Source of the DNA: Paenibacillus sp. MBLB1832
GTDB lineage: Bacteria; Bacillota; Bacilli; Paenibacillales; NBRC-103111
Assembly: GCF_032271945.1 (NCBI RefSeq)
Contig: NZ_CP130319.1
Location: 3,491,001-3,555,000, forward strand
Direction of reading: 5' to 3'
Length of the DNA stretch: 64,000 nucleotides
The first letter of the stretch is position 1; every line of letters begins with the position of its first letter. Positions 43,445 to 51,923 of the stretch are shown here, one piece after another. The notes below the pieces were generated by a model. That model was not told the DNA's origin and searched no databases. It saw only the letters and a program-made list of their open reading frames with translations. Both the position numbers and the translations under genes were made by a program.

Positions 43445-45109
43445 TCACAATTTCTTCTCCGGATACAACAATTGGTAAGCTCGAATCGCAACTTGCAGCG
43501 CCAACCGCTTCTCAGGCAGCATATAATCAGCCCCAAGCAGCTCTTCGATTTTGTCCAAGCGATAATAGAGTGATTGCCTTACAATGAACAGCTGCCCAGC
43601 AGCCATCTGCTTCGAGCCATCGTGGTCTAAATATACTTTCAAGGTCCGCAGCAGCTCACTGCCCTTCTGTAGATCATGATCGATGAGTGGCCCCACGTAA
43701 GTGCGTACGAAGGAAGCTAACATCTCTTTGTCCGATATCTGTGTAAGCAGTACGAAGACGCCTAGTTCATCGTAAAACATCACTTTCTTCCCCCCCGTCG
43801 TCTCGGCCAGAGACATCGCTTGAAGCGCCTCCTGATAGCTGCGGTGCGCTTGCAGGAAGGTCGTCTTCGACTGACCGACACCAATTTTCAAGTCAATGTG
43901 CTCGTCTGCATGCAGGGAATGAAGTGTATGGAATACATGCTGCAGCCGCTCTTTGCTTGGTTTTTTGGGGGCTTTATCGAACGCTACTACAACGAGCCGG
44001 TTGTGTTTCAATGTAATTAAGGGATGGAACAACTGTCCTTCAAACAGCGATCGAACCGCAAGCGAAAGATGCAAACCAGCGGATTCAATGCCCTCATTTT
44101 CGCCTAGTTGACTATCTTCCATGCCCTCTTTAAATTCGATTAATATCACATGATAAGGCAACGCATTCAATCGCTTAAACTCTGCTCCTAGAAGCACTTT
44201 AATCTGCTCTTCATCATGAATTCGCATGTGGAGCAGGTCATCGACCCACAGCGTCTGTGCATACAACTTACGTTCTTCCATATATCGCCTGCGAAGTAAA
44301 TCCTGCGCAATCGAAAGCGAAGCTGAGTCCAGGATTAAATACTCGTATTCCTGCGGCTTGCGATCGAGCACGAGCAGGAGATGCGCCCACGTTTTGCCCA
44401 TCGCACCGACGGGTTGAACGATCACTGTTCCCTTGCCATTCTCGACAACCAGGGGGGATGTCCCGCGGCCATCTTGCCGCTCTTCTCTTTCGATGCTTTC
44501 GAGAAAAGTGAGCCATTGAGCCGCCTCACGCTTGCCCATCGGTGGAACGAATTTAGGTTGTGAATCTGAGGGCACATAGATGACGTCAGCCTGCGTACTG
44601 CTATGTAAAAGCGATAGAACATGCGATACGCCTTGCGAAGTCAACGTCATCCGATGAAACTCGCGAGAAATTTTCTCCAAATCCTGAAGTGCTTGATGAT
44701 GCTGATTGATGATAGTTGCGTGTATATCCTGCGTGATATCAATGAATCGTACGGCTTCTGGAAAAATGACAAGGGGAAGCTGCTGCGCCTCCGCCGCATC
44801 CTTCCAAGCTTGTGGAACGGCATTCACATAATGCCCCATCTCTACGCACAAACAGGATACCTTCCGCTGCACCAGCTGGTTGAAATAGGTCATGAATGAA
44901 TCGATATCGTCCTTGAATGCCGCACCTGTCGTCAAAATCATTTCGCCGCCTTGCAGCAGCTGCTCGAATTGAATGACTTCGATAATATGCACCCAGCGGA
45001 CATGATTTCCTAGATGGGCATGCCCCGCCGCAATATAAGCATGCTGAAAGGATGGGCGCTTCAACACATCCGCTACCGTTAATTGAAACTGTTGACTCAC
45101 ACGGGTCAC
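43445..45109 (-). CDS. adeR: PucR-family regulator, AdeR-like activator of ald
   Basis: A 554-residue PucR-type regulator: N-terminal PucR purine-catabolism-like domain (TVADVLKRPSFQHAYIAAG...HLGNHVRWVHIIE), a middle GGDEF-like CdaR domain, and a C-terminal HTH_30 (LKVYLDHDGSKQMAAGQLFIVRQSLYYRLDKIEELLG). The start is a GTG (45109) with AGAGAGAAG. Its position upstream of ald matches AdeR, the known activator of ald in B. subtilis. The gap before it contains the paired DnaA boxes. Confidence 0.85.
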   Translation of the reverse strand: MTRVSQQFQLTVADVLKRPSFQHAYIAAGHAHLGNHVRWVHIIEVIQFEQLLQGGEMILTTGAAFKDDIDSFMTYFNQLVQRKVSCLCVEMGHYVNAVPQAWKDAAEAQQLPLVIFPEAVRFIDITQDIHATIINQHHQALQDLEKISREFHRMTLTSQGVSHVLSLLHSSTQADVIYVPSDSQPKFVPPMGKREAAQWLTFLESIEREERQDGRGTSPLVVENGKGTVIVQPVGAMGKTWAHLLLVLDRKPQEYEYLILDSASLSIAQDLLRRRYMEERKLYAQTLWVDDLLHMRIHDEEQIKVLLGAEFKRLNALPYHVILIEFKEGMEDSQLGENEGIESAGLHLSLAVRSLFEGQLFHPLITLKHNRLVVVAFDKAPKKPSKERLQHVFHTLHSLHADEHIDLKIGVGQSKTTFLQAHRSYQEALQAMSLAETTGGKKVMFYDELGVFVLLTQISDKEMLASFVRTYVGPLIDHDLQKGSELLRTLKVYLDHDGSKQMAAGQLFIVRQSLYYRLDKIEELLGADYMLPEKRLALQVAIRAYQLLYPEKKL

Positions 45110-45144
45110 TTCTCTCTTCTTGTTCTAAAAGGTATGGTCGAAAG

Positions 45145-45181
45145 TTATCCACAATCTATGACTTGGAATACTTGTGGATAA
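45145..45181. promoter_or_regulatory. inverted pair of perfect DnaA boxes
   Basis: TTATCCACAA at 45145-45154 and TTGTGGATAA at 45172-45181, each a perfect match to the DnaA-box consensus TTATCCACA. They face each other with 17 bases between, forming also a 10-base-pair inverted repeat. The pair lies 36 bases upstream of the adeR start. Confidence 0.6.
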
Positions 45182-45245
45182 TAGCAGCAGTCACACAACT
45201 TGCCGCGCCGCTGCCTCTCAACTTCTAGTTTACACGAAAATAGGG

Positions 45246-45278
45246 TGAAAAAAAGCCATCCGCATCCGCGGACAGCTT
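45246..45278 (-). terminator. terminator after the DUF2264 gene
   Basis: Minus strand GCTGTCCGC, loop GGAT, GCGGATGGC (with G-T pairs), then TTTTTTTC. It follows the stop by about eight bases. Confidence 0.8.
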
Positions 45279-45285
45279 CATCGAA

Positions 45286-46443
45286 CTAATATAACGCTTT
45301 ATCAATCGCAACCGTTTGATGGGACCACACCTGTTGTGAAGTCCATGGCGCTGCTGGTGCTTGCCAGAATTCGTCGTCTGCTCTTAAGCCAAGCGGCAGG
45401 AAGACGGCGGAACATAAATACAGGCTTCCTGTTGAGATATAATGCTCACCCACCTCTGGTTGGTGGCCACATAGTCCGATGCGGAGCCAGCCGTTGTCAT
45501 CGAAAGTACCAGGCGCTTCGATCAACCTGCGGATGACCGCGGTTAAAGCGCCTCGTACTTGCGCAGGCGCAACCACTGTCGGCAGCTCACGGCGCAATGC
45601 TGTTTGGGCTAGCGACTGGAAGGCACCGAAGCGGTACGCTAATGATCGTCCGATGGCAGGGAATGTGCCTTCTGGCGAGATCGAGCGCTCCTGAACCTCT
45701 GCGTAGCGCTGTGCACGTTGGACAATTTGGGCGCGCATGCGCCCCCAATCCTCATAGTGCACTTGAACATGCTCGATGATATCAACGAGCATCGGCTGAA
45801 TGACGAAGCTGTTATAGTAGTCGGCATGATACTCTACGCCATCGCCGTACATGCCGTCGCCGAGATACCATTGCTCATGCTGCTTCAAGGCGAAATCAAC
45901 ACGCATATGATCCCAATCCTCGCCCATGTAGCCGAGCGCAGTTTCTGTCATCGCTGCGAATAGCAGCCAGTTGTTGAACCCAGGCTTGCGTGTACGAGAA
46001 GTTTTCATCGCGGCCGCAAGATTAGCTTGGACTCTAGCATCCAGGGAGTGCCACAACGTATTGGGAGCTCGCAGGATCGCGTGTGCCAAGAAAGCCGTAT
46101 CCACGATCGGCTGGAAGCCTGTGGCGAAGTTCAAGAAATCTGGAGATTCGGGATCCGTTCCCGCGTCCATCGCTTCACGAACCAATTCCCCGAAGGAGAG
46201 CCGCAGCTTCTCCTCCTCGGAATCAAGCGCAGGCTGCTCCAGCCAAGGAGCAATTCCAACAAGCGTGCGCGCGAATGCTTCCAAATGCGTGTACTGACGC
46301 TGCTCTTCTTTTTTACATTCAACAGGCATCGTGGCTCTTAGTTTTCTAGCCGCAAGCGATTGAATTACGGGCTCAGCTATGCGCAGCATAGTATCCACCC
46401 AATATTTGCGATCGGAGTTCATCGTCATTGATGAATTACTCAT
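45286..46443 (-). CDS. DUF2264 protein, probable glycan-active (alpha/alpha) enzyme
   Basis: A 385-residue DUF2264 protein. The family N-terminus is visible (WVDTMLRIAEPVIQSLAARKLRATMPVE, LEAFARTLVGIAPWLE), followed by NWLLFAAMTETALGYMGEDWD and HYYNSFVIQPM-like aromatic stretches. No signal peptide. It is last in a lacI-GH88-DUF2264 operon, overlapping GH88 by eight bases, so it acts in the same uronate or pectin pathway. No catalytic activity is established for most of the family. Confidence 0.83.
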   Translation of the reverse strand: MSNSSMTMNSDRKYWVDTMLRIAEPVIQSLAARKLRATMPVECKKEEQRQYTHLEAFARTLVGIAPWLEQPALDSEEEKLRLSFGELVREAMDAGTDPESPDFLNFATGFQPIVDTAFLAHAILRAPNTLWHSLDARVQANLAAAMKTSRTRKPGFNNWLLFAAMTETALGYMGEDWDHMRVDFALKQHEQWYLGDGMYGDGVEYHADYYNSFVIQPMLVDIIEHVQVHYEDWGRMRAQIVQRAQRYAEVQERSISPEGTFPAIGRSLAYRFGAFQSLAQTALRRELPTVVAPAQVRGALTAVIRRLIEAPGTFDDNGWLRIGLCGHQPEVGEHYISTGSLYLCSAVFLPLGLRADDEFWQAPAAPWTSQQVWSHQTVAIDKALY

Positions 46444-47557
46444 ACCAGTACCCTTTAAATCCTTTTTCCAAGCGAAGAAGCGCTTCTAAGTAGTAGTAGT
46501 CGCCCCAAATCATGTAATCATCTGGTGCTGCTCCGCCGCGAACGCTATAGGAACCGCGCTCAATAAAGCCTTGCGCATCTGGTTTGCCGATCGTTGCATA
46601 GGATTTCACAAGACCTGTCATCGAGCGTTGAACTCCGTTTTCTAAATAAGCACGATTGGCATCGTCTGCCGCCAAATGCTCCAAAATTTCCAAGGTTCCA
46701 GCCGATGCAATCGCTGAAGCGGAACTGTCGCGTTTCGTCTCTGCATTGACTGGCGCATTGAAATCCCAATATACGACATCATCTTGTGGTAAACGCTCAA
46801 AGAAATAACGAGCCATGCGTACCGCTGTTTCCAAATATAATGGATTTTTCGTATAGCGATACGACAGGGCAAATCCATAAATGCCCCATGCTTGACCGCG
46901 TGTCCATGTAGAACCATCTTGGTACCCTTGGTGTGTGCCGCCGCGAAGCGGTTCGCCTGTTTCTTGATCGAAGTAGAACGTGTGATAGGAAGAATCGTCG
47001 CCACGTACTAAGTAACGACGGGACAGATCCGCGTGAATGATCGCCACTTCTTTATATTTTTCATTGCCAGTCTGCTCATAAGCCCAGTACAACAGCGGTA
47101 AATTCAACATGCAGTCAATGATGATACGTCCGCCATTTGCAGCATCCCCTTCAGGACCCCATGCTTGAATATATTGCCCTTTCGGTCTCCATCGTTTCAT
47201 AAGAACATCAGCCGCTTGCAAGGTAAGTTGTCTGGCGTTCTCATCCCTTTCAAGAATCCATTGTGCTTTCGAGGATAAGGAATATAGGAATCCAATATCA
47301 TGATGCTCAAGTGCAACGTTGTTCTCGAGTCTTTCTTTGAAGCTCGCTACTGTTCGCTGAGCGGCTTCTTGGAACACTTTTTCCCCCGTATATTGATAGC
47401 TGAGCCACAAAATGCCTGACCAGAACCCATCGGTCCATTCATTATTCGGATTCAAATGATAAATATCATTCTCGCTGACATGCGGGAACAAATCCCCAAA
47501 ACGCTCAATATTCGCTCTCGTCTTCTGTAACGTATCTTCAATCGCTTGTTTCCACAT
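46436..47557 (-). CDS. unsaturated glucuronyl hydrolase, GH88
   Basis: A 373-residue cytoplasmic GH88 enzyme that removes unsaturated uronic acid from the products of polysaccharide lyases. The two catalytic aspartates of Bacillus UGL (D88, D149) correspond to D87 in EHHDIGFLYS and D148 in RIIIDCMLN. The aromatic toroid motifs WTDGFWSGILWLSY and the late RGQAWGIYGFALSY are present. It lies between lacI (19-base gap) and DUF2264 (eight-base overlap). Confidence 0.92.
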   Translation of the reverse strand: MWKQAIEDTLQKTRANIERFGDLFPHVSENDIYHLNPNNEWTDGFWSGILWLSYQYTGEKVFQEAAQRTVASFKERLENNVALEHHDIGFLYSLSSKAQWILERDENARQLTLQAADVLMKRWRPKGQYIQAWGPEGDAANGGRIIIDCMLNLPLLYWAYEQTGNEKYKEVAIIHADLSRRYLVRGDDSSYHTFYFDQETGEPLRGGTHQGYQDGSTWTRGQAWGIYGFALSYRYTKNPLYLETAVRMARYFFERLPQDDVVYWDFNAPVNAETKRDSSASAIASAGTLEILEHLAADDANRAYLENGVQRSMTGLVKSYATIGKPDAQGFIERGSYSVRGGAAPDDYMIWGDYYYLEALLRLEKGFKGYWYE

Positions 47558-47576
47558 AATCAGATCACTCCATCAT

Positions 47577-48593
47577 CTATATTTTGGTTGTTTCACGTTC
47601 GATAAAAGTTAGCGGAACTTCGAATTCTCGTTCTTCGCATGTTGCAACGTTATGTCCAAACTTATGAAGTAATTTACTAATAGCTGTATTCGCTTGCAGA
47701 TAGTAGGGGATGTCCCAGGTTGAGATGCTGGGGTAGGCATGTGAAGAAACAGAGTCATTATTAATCCCAATCAGCTGAAGTCGATCTGGCATGTCGATCT
47801 TTAGCTTGTTTGCCATGGATAATAGCCGTAAAGCAACATAATCGTCAAAAGCCATGATCCCGACTCGTTTCGCAGGCCCCATCATCAACTCTTGAAGGAA
47901 GCGCTCCATATCCAGGTCTTTGGTATCCACGAACTGATGTGGAATTGGGCTGCTCAACTGCGCAATCCCCGTCTCAAAGCCTTGGCGGCGCTGACCATCG
48001 ATGACCTTCGAGTGCTTGTTTCCTACATAAACAAGTAAATCACAACCGCGATCCGCAAGCAGCTTCGTGGATTGCCGGCAAGCCTCGCTAAAACCCAAGT
48101 TAACTGCACCTAAAGCAATGTCCTCTGGCCAACCCCACCCATTAATAAGCACGAGCGGTGTACCACTATTCACAATGGAACGTGTGGATTCAAAACCCAT
48201 GGCTAAACCGTGGCAAATGAGACCATCAACTCTGCGTTGCAGCAGTACCTCGAGATTCCTTCGCTCAATCGCAGGATCGAACCCCCCCGAAGAGAAGACA
48301 GACAAATGATACCCTGCTCGATGCGCTTCCAACTGCAATTGCTCGGCTAATTGTCCATAATATCCGCCCAAAACAGGCACGATGAGACCGATTTCAAATG
48401 TTTTATTCCGACTTAAACCAGCTGCATTCGTATTCCGTCGATAACCCAATTGCTCAGCGGCTAATTCGACTTTACGGATTGTCTCTTTGGATGAACGAAT
48501 TCCACCTCGATTCAGCACATTGGAGACCGTAGCGATAGAGACGCCTGCTGCTGCTGCCACTTCTACAATTGTGACTTGTTTTGGATTGCTCAT
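47577..48593 (-). CDS. LacI-family regulator of the GH88 operon
   Basis: A 338-residue LacI repressor: HTH and hinge VTIVEVAAAAGVSIATVSNVLNRGG, followed by a periplasmic-binding-like effector domain (GLIVPVLGGYYGQLAEQL). It is first in the lacI-GH88-DUF2264 operon. Two AAACGTTT palindromes lie 23-68 bases upstream, indicating that it controls itself. The effector is probably an unsaturated or saturated uronate. Confidence 0.88.
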   Translation of the reverse strand: MSNPKQVTIVEVAAAAGVSIATVSNVLNRGGIRSSKETIRKVELAAEQLGYRRNTNAAGLSRNKTFEIGLIVPVLGGYYGQLAEQLQLEAHRAGYHLSVFSSGGFDPAIERRNLEVLLQRRVDGLICHGLAMGFESTRSIVNSGTPLVLINGWGWPEDIALGAVNLGFSEACRQSTKLLADRGCDLLVYVGNKHSKVIDGQRRQGFETGIAQLSSPIPHQFVDTKDLDMERFLQELMMGPAKRVGIMAFDDYVALRLLSMANKLKIDMPDRLQLIGINNDSVSSHAYPSISTWDIPYYLQANTAISKLLHKFGHNVATCEEREFEVPLTFIERETTKI

Positions 48594-48615
48594 TCGTGGT
48601 TCACTCCATCATTTG

Positions 48616-48661
48616 TTAAACGTTTAACTCACACTTTTAGATTAAATTGAAACGTTTAACC
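48616..48661. promoter_or_regulatory. two LacI operators upstream of lacI
   Basis: GTTAAACGTTTAAC (48616-48629, perfect palindrome) and GAAACGTTTAAC (48650-48661). Centres are 32 bases apart, about three helical turns, which suits a repressor bound to two sites on one face. Same core as the site at 42081-42094. Confidence 0.6.
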
Positions 48662-48777
48662 TGTCAAGCAAAAATTAGCTTTACATTTCTACAAAAAAAA
48701 ATAAAACCTTGGACGACTTTCTTACGTAGTACTATTCATGCATGACATTCTTTCAGGGTTAGGGAGGTTTCTTGCTT

Positions 48778-48870
48778 ATGACAATAACATGGACTTATCA
48801 CAACAACACTTCAATTCGGGACACAATCTCTATGATCATTTGGTACCTGAGAAAGAAGCGGAGATCGTAA
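48778..48870 (+). CDS. possible 30-residue basic peptide gene
   Basis: ATG 48778 follows AGGGAGG at a workable spacing and reads 30 codons to TAA: MTITWTYHNN..., ending in a basic LRKKRRS. A strong terminator begins about 32 bases after the stop. It lies in a 377-base gap between divergent lacI and the convergent SDR gene, and is too short for standard gene callers. It could be real or chance; the ribosome site and terminator favour a real transcript. Confidence 0.4.
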   Translation: MTITWTYHNNTSIRDTISMIIWYLRKKRRS

Positions 48871-48901
48871 ACAAGTCATTTCCCTCGAAACATAGAAGAA
48901 C

Positions 48902-48939
48902 AAAGCCCAAGGCTTTCCAATCGGAGAGCCTTGGGCTTT
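48902..48939. terminator. bidirectional terminator
   Basis: AAAGCCCAAGGCT paired with AGCCTTGGGCTTT, loop about 12 bases, T-rich tail. It lies between the small peptide gene and the convergent SDR gene. Confidence 0.88.
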
Positions 48940-48970
48940 GTTTTGTTATTCCAATAGCAACATGCTGTGA

Positions 48971-49753
48971 TTATAACGAAGCCCCTTTACCGCCATCAAT
49001 ATTGACCGATGTTCCCGTAACATAGGACGCGGCATCCGAGGCAAGAAACGTAATCACATTTGCCGCTTCATCCGCATTGCCGATCCGTCCCAACGGAATA
49101 CCATGCTGCGGATGGCTAGCAAATTGTTCCCAAGTCAACTCGGGAGCGACCTTCTTCCAGACTTTCTCAATCTGTTCTGAGCGGATCAATCCAATGCAAA
49201 CTGTATTCACGCGAATCTGGGACGCTGCCACATCTTTACTCAACGCATTCGTAAGAGCTAAGCCAGCCGCACGACTAACGGAGGTTGGCAGCGATGACGC
49301 TGGAGGCGTTTTGGCAGCAGATGTTGTTATGTTTATAATCGAACCGCCACCCGCTTCACGCATATGGGGAATGGCAAATCTAGAGCAATGAATCGCCCCG
49401 AACAATTTCAGCTCCAAGTCCTGACGCCATAGCTCGGTGCCCACCTCTTCAAAAGGAGCAGCTGCTGCTGTACCTGCGTTATTTACCAGAATATGCAGTC
49501 CGCCGAATCGCTGAACCGTTTGTGCAATCGCACGCTGACAGTCTGTTTCTGACATCACATCCCCTTGAATGGGAAGTACTTCTCCCTCTGTCAAATTAGC
49601 GATGTGAACCGCTGCTTCCTGTAACTGGGCTTCGTTTCGAGCCATAATCGCGACTTTAGCGCCTTCGCGGGAAAGTGAAATGGCCGTCGCTAGCCCAATC
49701 CCCTTACTGCCTCCTGTAATGAAAGCCACTTTATTATGTAAGCCTAACTGCAT
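48971..49753 (-). CDS. short-chain dehydrogenase/reductase with altered active site
   Basis: A 260-residue SDR: cofactor motif TGGSKGIGLA (about 13-22), NNAG, and serine S145 in INITTSAA. The expected Y-x3-K is replaced by T157-S-V-S-R161 (PTSVSRAAG), as in some FabG-like proteins of uncertain activity. The ATG follows AGGAAAGAG. Single gene; substrate unknown. Confidence 0.83.
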   Translation of the reverse strand: MQLGLHNKVAFITGGSKGIGLATAISLSREGAKVAIMARNEAQLQEAAVHIANLTEGEVLPIQGDVMSETDCQRAIAQTVQRFGGLHILVNNAGTAAAAPFEEVGTELWRQDLELKLFGAIHCSRFAIPHMREAGGGSIINITTSAAKTPPASSLPTSVSRAAGLALTNALSKDVAASQIRVNTVCIGLIRSEQIEKVWKKVAPELTWEQFASHPQHGIPLGRIGNADEAANVITFLASDAASYVTGTSVNIDGGKGASL

Positions 49754-49863
49754 GACGCTCTCTTCCTTTCCTAGTGGGGAATCAATAAGTCCTATTCATG
49801 TTGTAAGCATACGCCAACTCACCACATTTATTCAAATACTACTACCTAGAGACGCAGACGAAA

Positions 49864-49902
49864 GAAGGTGCCCATCAGCCACCTTATGGCTTGGACACCT
49901 TC
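49864..49902 (-). terminator. terminator after a Gfo/Idh gene
   Basis: GAAGGTG paired with CACCTTC around an inner AGCC-N5-GGCT stem, imperfect, with a modest T tract on the minus strand. It lies just after the Gfo/Idh stop. Confidence 0.6.
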
Positions 49903-49909
49903 TTCACAA

Positions 49910-50995
49910 TTATTGGTTCAAATAAACCGCTTTGCCCGTGCGCGCTGACTCATAAATCGCTTCAAGAATAAGTGAAACGACGTAAGCTTGCTCTGGTGTG
50001 ACGACGGGTTCTTTGTCTTGATCGATGGCCTCGATCCAAGAACGCATTTCCACATCTGCAGCGCTCTCGCTTGCCCCATCATAGAAGGCAACGCCGCCCG
50101 ACTTTAATTCAACGTCCGTTGTGAATAAGCGGCTGTGCTTCTCGCCATTAATACGAAGTCCGCCTTTCATATCCGCGCCGCCTTCTGTTCCGCTTAACGA
50201 ACATTTCGCCTCGTCCACTTCAAGCGTATTTAAGGCCCAGCTGGATTCCAACATGATCGTAGCGCCATTTTCCATAACGATCATCCCGAATGCAGAGTCT
50301 TCTACGGTAAACTTGCTTGGATCCCAAGGACCCCAAGCGTTGGCTGCGTTCTCTTTTTTGGAGAGCTCATGATAAGATGTACCTAATACAACCTTCGGTT
50401 TATAGTTGTCCATCATCCACAAAGTCAAATCTAGCGCATGTGTCCCGATATCGATTAGCGGACCTCCGCCTTGTTTCTCCTCATCCAGGAAAACACCCCA
50501 AGTTGGAACCGCACGGCGACGGATCGCATGGGCTTTCGCGAAATAAATGTGACCCAATTCACCTTCTGCACAAACGGTTTTCAAGTGTTGGCTGTCTGGA
50601 CGAAAACGGTTATTGTAGCCGACCGTCAGCTTTTTACCTGTACGCTTCGCCGTTTCCAGCATGCGCTTCGCGTCTGCCGCCGTCTTCGCCATCGGCTTCT
50701 CGCACATAACATGCTTACCAGCTTCCAGCGCAGCAATTGTAATTTCCGCATGAGAAATATTCGGAGTTAACACATGAACAATATCGATGGTCTTGTCTTG
50801 AAGAACCTCTTGATAATCCTCACAAATGAGCGCACCCTCTACGCCATATTTGGCAGCAGCAGTTTCAGCGCGGTCCAGCTCAATATCACAAAACGCGACT
50901 AGCTCGACATTTTTGAGCTTGCTCAAGCTTGGCAAATGTTTGCCATTAGCGATACCACCGCAACCTATAATTCCAATTCGATACGTACGTGACAT
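49910..50995 (-). CDS. Gfo/Idh/MocA family oxidoreductase
   Basis: A 361-residue NAD-dependent sugar dehydrogenase with IGIIGCGGIANGKHLPSL at the N-terminus and the EKP motif (VMCEKPMAK). It has the family's beta-sheet second domain, without extra cysteines. The ATG follows AATGGAGG. Single gene with its own terminator. Substrate unknown. Confidence 0.86.
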   Translation of the reverse strand: MSRTYRIGIIGCGGIANGKHLPSLSKLKNVELVAFCDIELDRAETAAAKYGVEGALICEDYQEVLQDKTIDIVHVLTPNISHAEITIAALEAGKHVMCEKPMAKTAADAKRMLETAKRTGKKLTVGYNNRFRPDSQHLKTVCAEGELGHIYFAKAHAIRRRAVPTWGVFLDEEKQGGGPLIDIGTHALDLTLWMMDNYKPKVVLGTSYHELSKKENAANAWGPWDPSKFTVEDSAFGMIVMENGATIMLESSWALNTLEVDEAKCSLSGTEGGADMKGGLRINGEKHSRLFTTDVELKSGGVAFYDGASESAADVEMRSWIEAIDQDKEPVVTPEQAYVVSLILEAIYESARTGKAVYLNQ

Positions 50996-51123
50996 AATAT
51001 TACCTCCATTAAGATCTAGTAGACATGCAAGATAGGATATAAAGACATTAAACTTAATTTATCACATGAAAACGCTTATTAAAATTGTAAGTTTCGGACA
51101 AAGTTACTCAGAAATTACGACAT

Positions 51124-51153
51124 AAAAAAACCAGGAGTCCATAACCCCTGGTT
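51124..51153 (-). terminator. terminator after a hypothetical gene
   Basis: AACCAGG paired with CCTGGTT, then a run of T on the minus strand, following the stop by about 15 bases. Confidence 0.8.
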
Positions 51154-51168
51154 CTACATGTCATAAAT

Positions 51169-51834
51169 TCATTTGTTTCCTGCCTTCTTCTGCGCTTCTT
51201 CCAAGTAGGTCCGGTAGAGCTGCTCATTCGGTTGCTCCCGCGTTAAGTCTTCATAGTAGCGGGCAACTTTTTGAAAATAGTAACCATGAACATCCGTTGT
51301 CGGCACGAGCTTATGGGGTTCCCAACGATACGTGTCAATGCGATAAGCCTGCCCTTTCTCCTGAATCCACAAGGCGATTTCGCAACGCCCATCTTGCCCG
51401 CTTCGCGTCGGCATATCCTCGATTTCCACATGATTGTACGTTGTTCCATACGGAATCACACGTTGATATCCAGACTGTGTCCACTGAATAATATCGAGCT
51501 CGGCCCCCGTTTCATCGGGCTTCTCCCAGCCAATCACGACGTCCCAACCTTCGGTGCGCGAGATCGGTGCAGCGGCGAAATCTCTTACTGCCAAGTGTCT
51601 CCCTGTTGAAGCTGACGCAATTGGAAACCAGTTGCCCGAATATTCCTTCAAGGAAAACAGGTATTGATTGCCCAAATATCTATACAAGGCTGTAATTTCA
51701 GGAAATCCATCGCCATCCACATCGGCATACAGAATTGCCGCAGGTTCTCCTTCTTGCTGCAATTGTACGACCTCAGCTTCCTCGGGTATACAGCTGCGGA
51801 CGACGGAAAGGAAATCAATTGAAGCTAAGCTCAT
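51169..51834 (-). CDS. hypothetical protein with an FG-GAP-like repeat
   Basis: A 221-residue soluble protein. The segment YADVDGDGFPEITALYRYLG resembles a VCBS/FG-GAP calcium-binding repeat (D-x-D-G-D-G). No signal peptide or membrane helix. ATG 51834 follows GAGGG; a second ATG six bases earlier has none. Function unknown. Confidence 0.6.
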   Translation of the reverse strand: MSLASIDFLSVVRSCIPEEAEVVQLQQEGEPAAILYADVDGDGFPEITALYRYLGNQYLFSLKEYSGNWFPIASASTGRHLAVRDFAAAPISRTEGWDVVIGWEKPDETGAELDIIQWTQSGYQRVIPYGTTYNHVEIEDMPTRSGQDGRCEIALWIQEKGQAYRIDTYRWEPHKLVPTTDVHGYYFQKVARYYEDLTREQPNEQLYRTYLEEAQKKAGNK

Positions 51835-51923
51835 GGTCATCCCTCTTTTCGCATTTTCTCAACTCAAGTATATGCGTTTGGGATCTTGACCCATGTCAAG
51901 CTTGACAATTCTCTTTACTCCCC

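Noticed and set aside
48738-49025. 95-codon plus-strand frame over the small peptide gene
   Set aside because: No ribosome site for its start, and it runs through the terminator into the SDR gene antisense.
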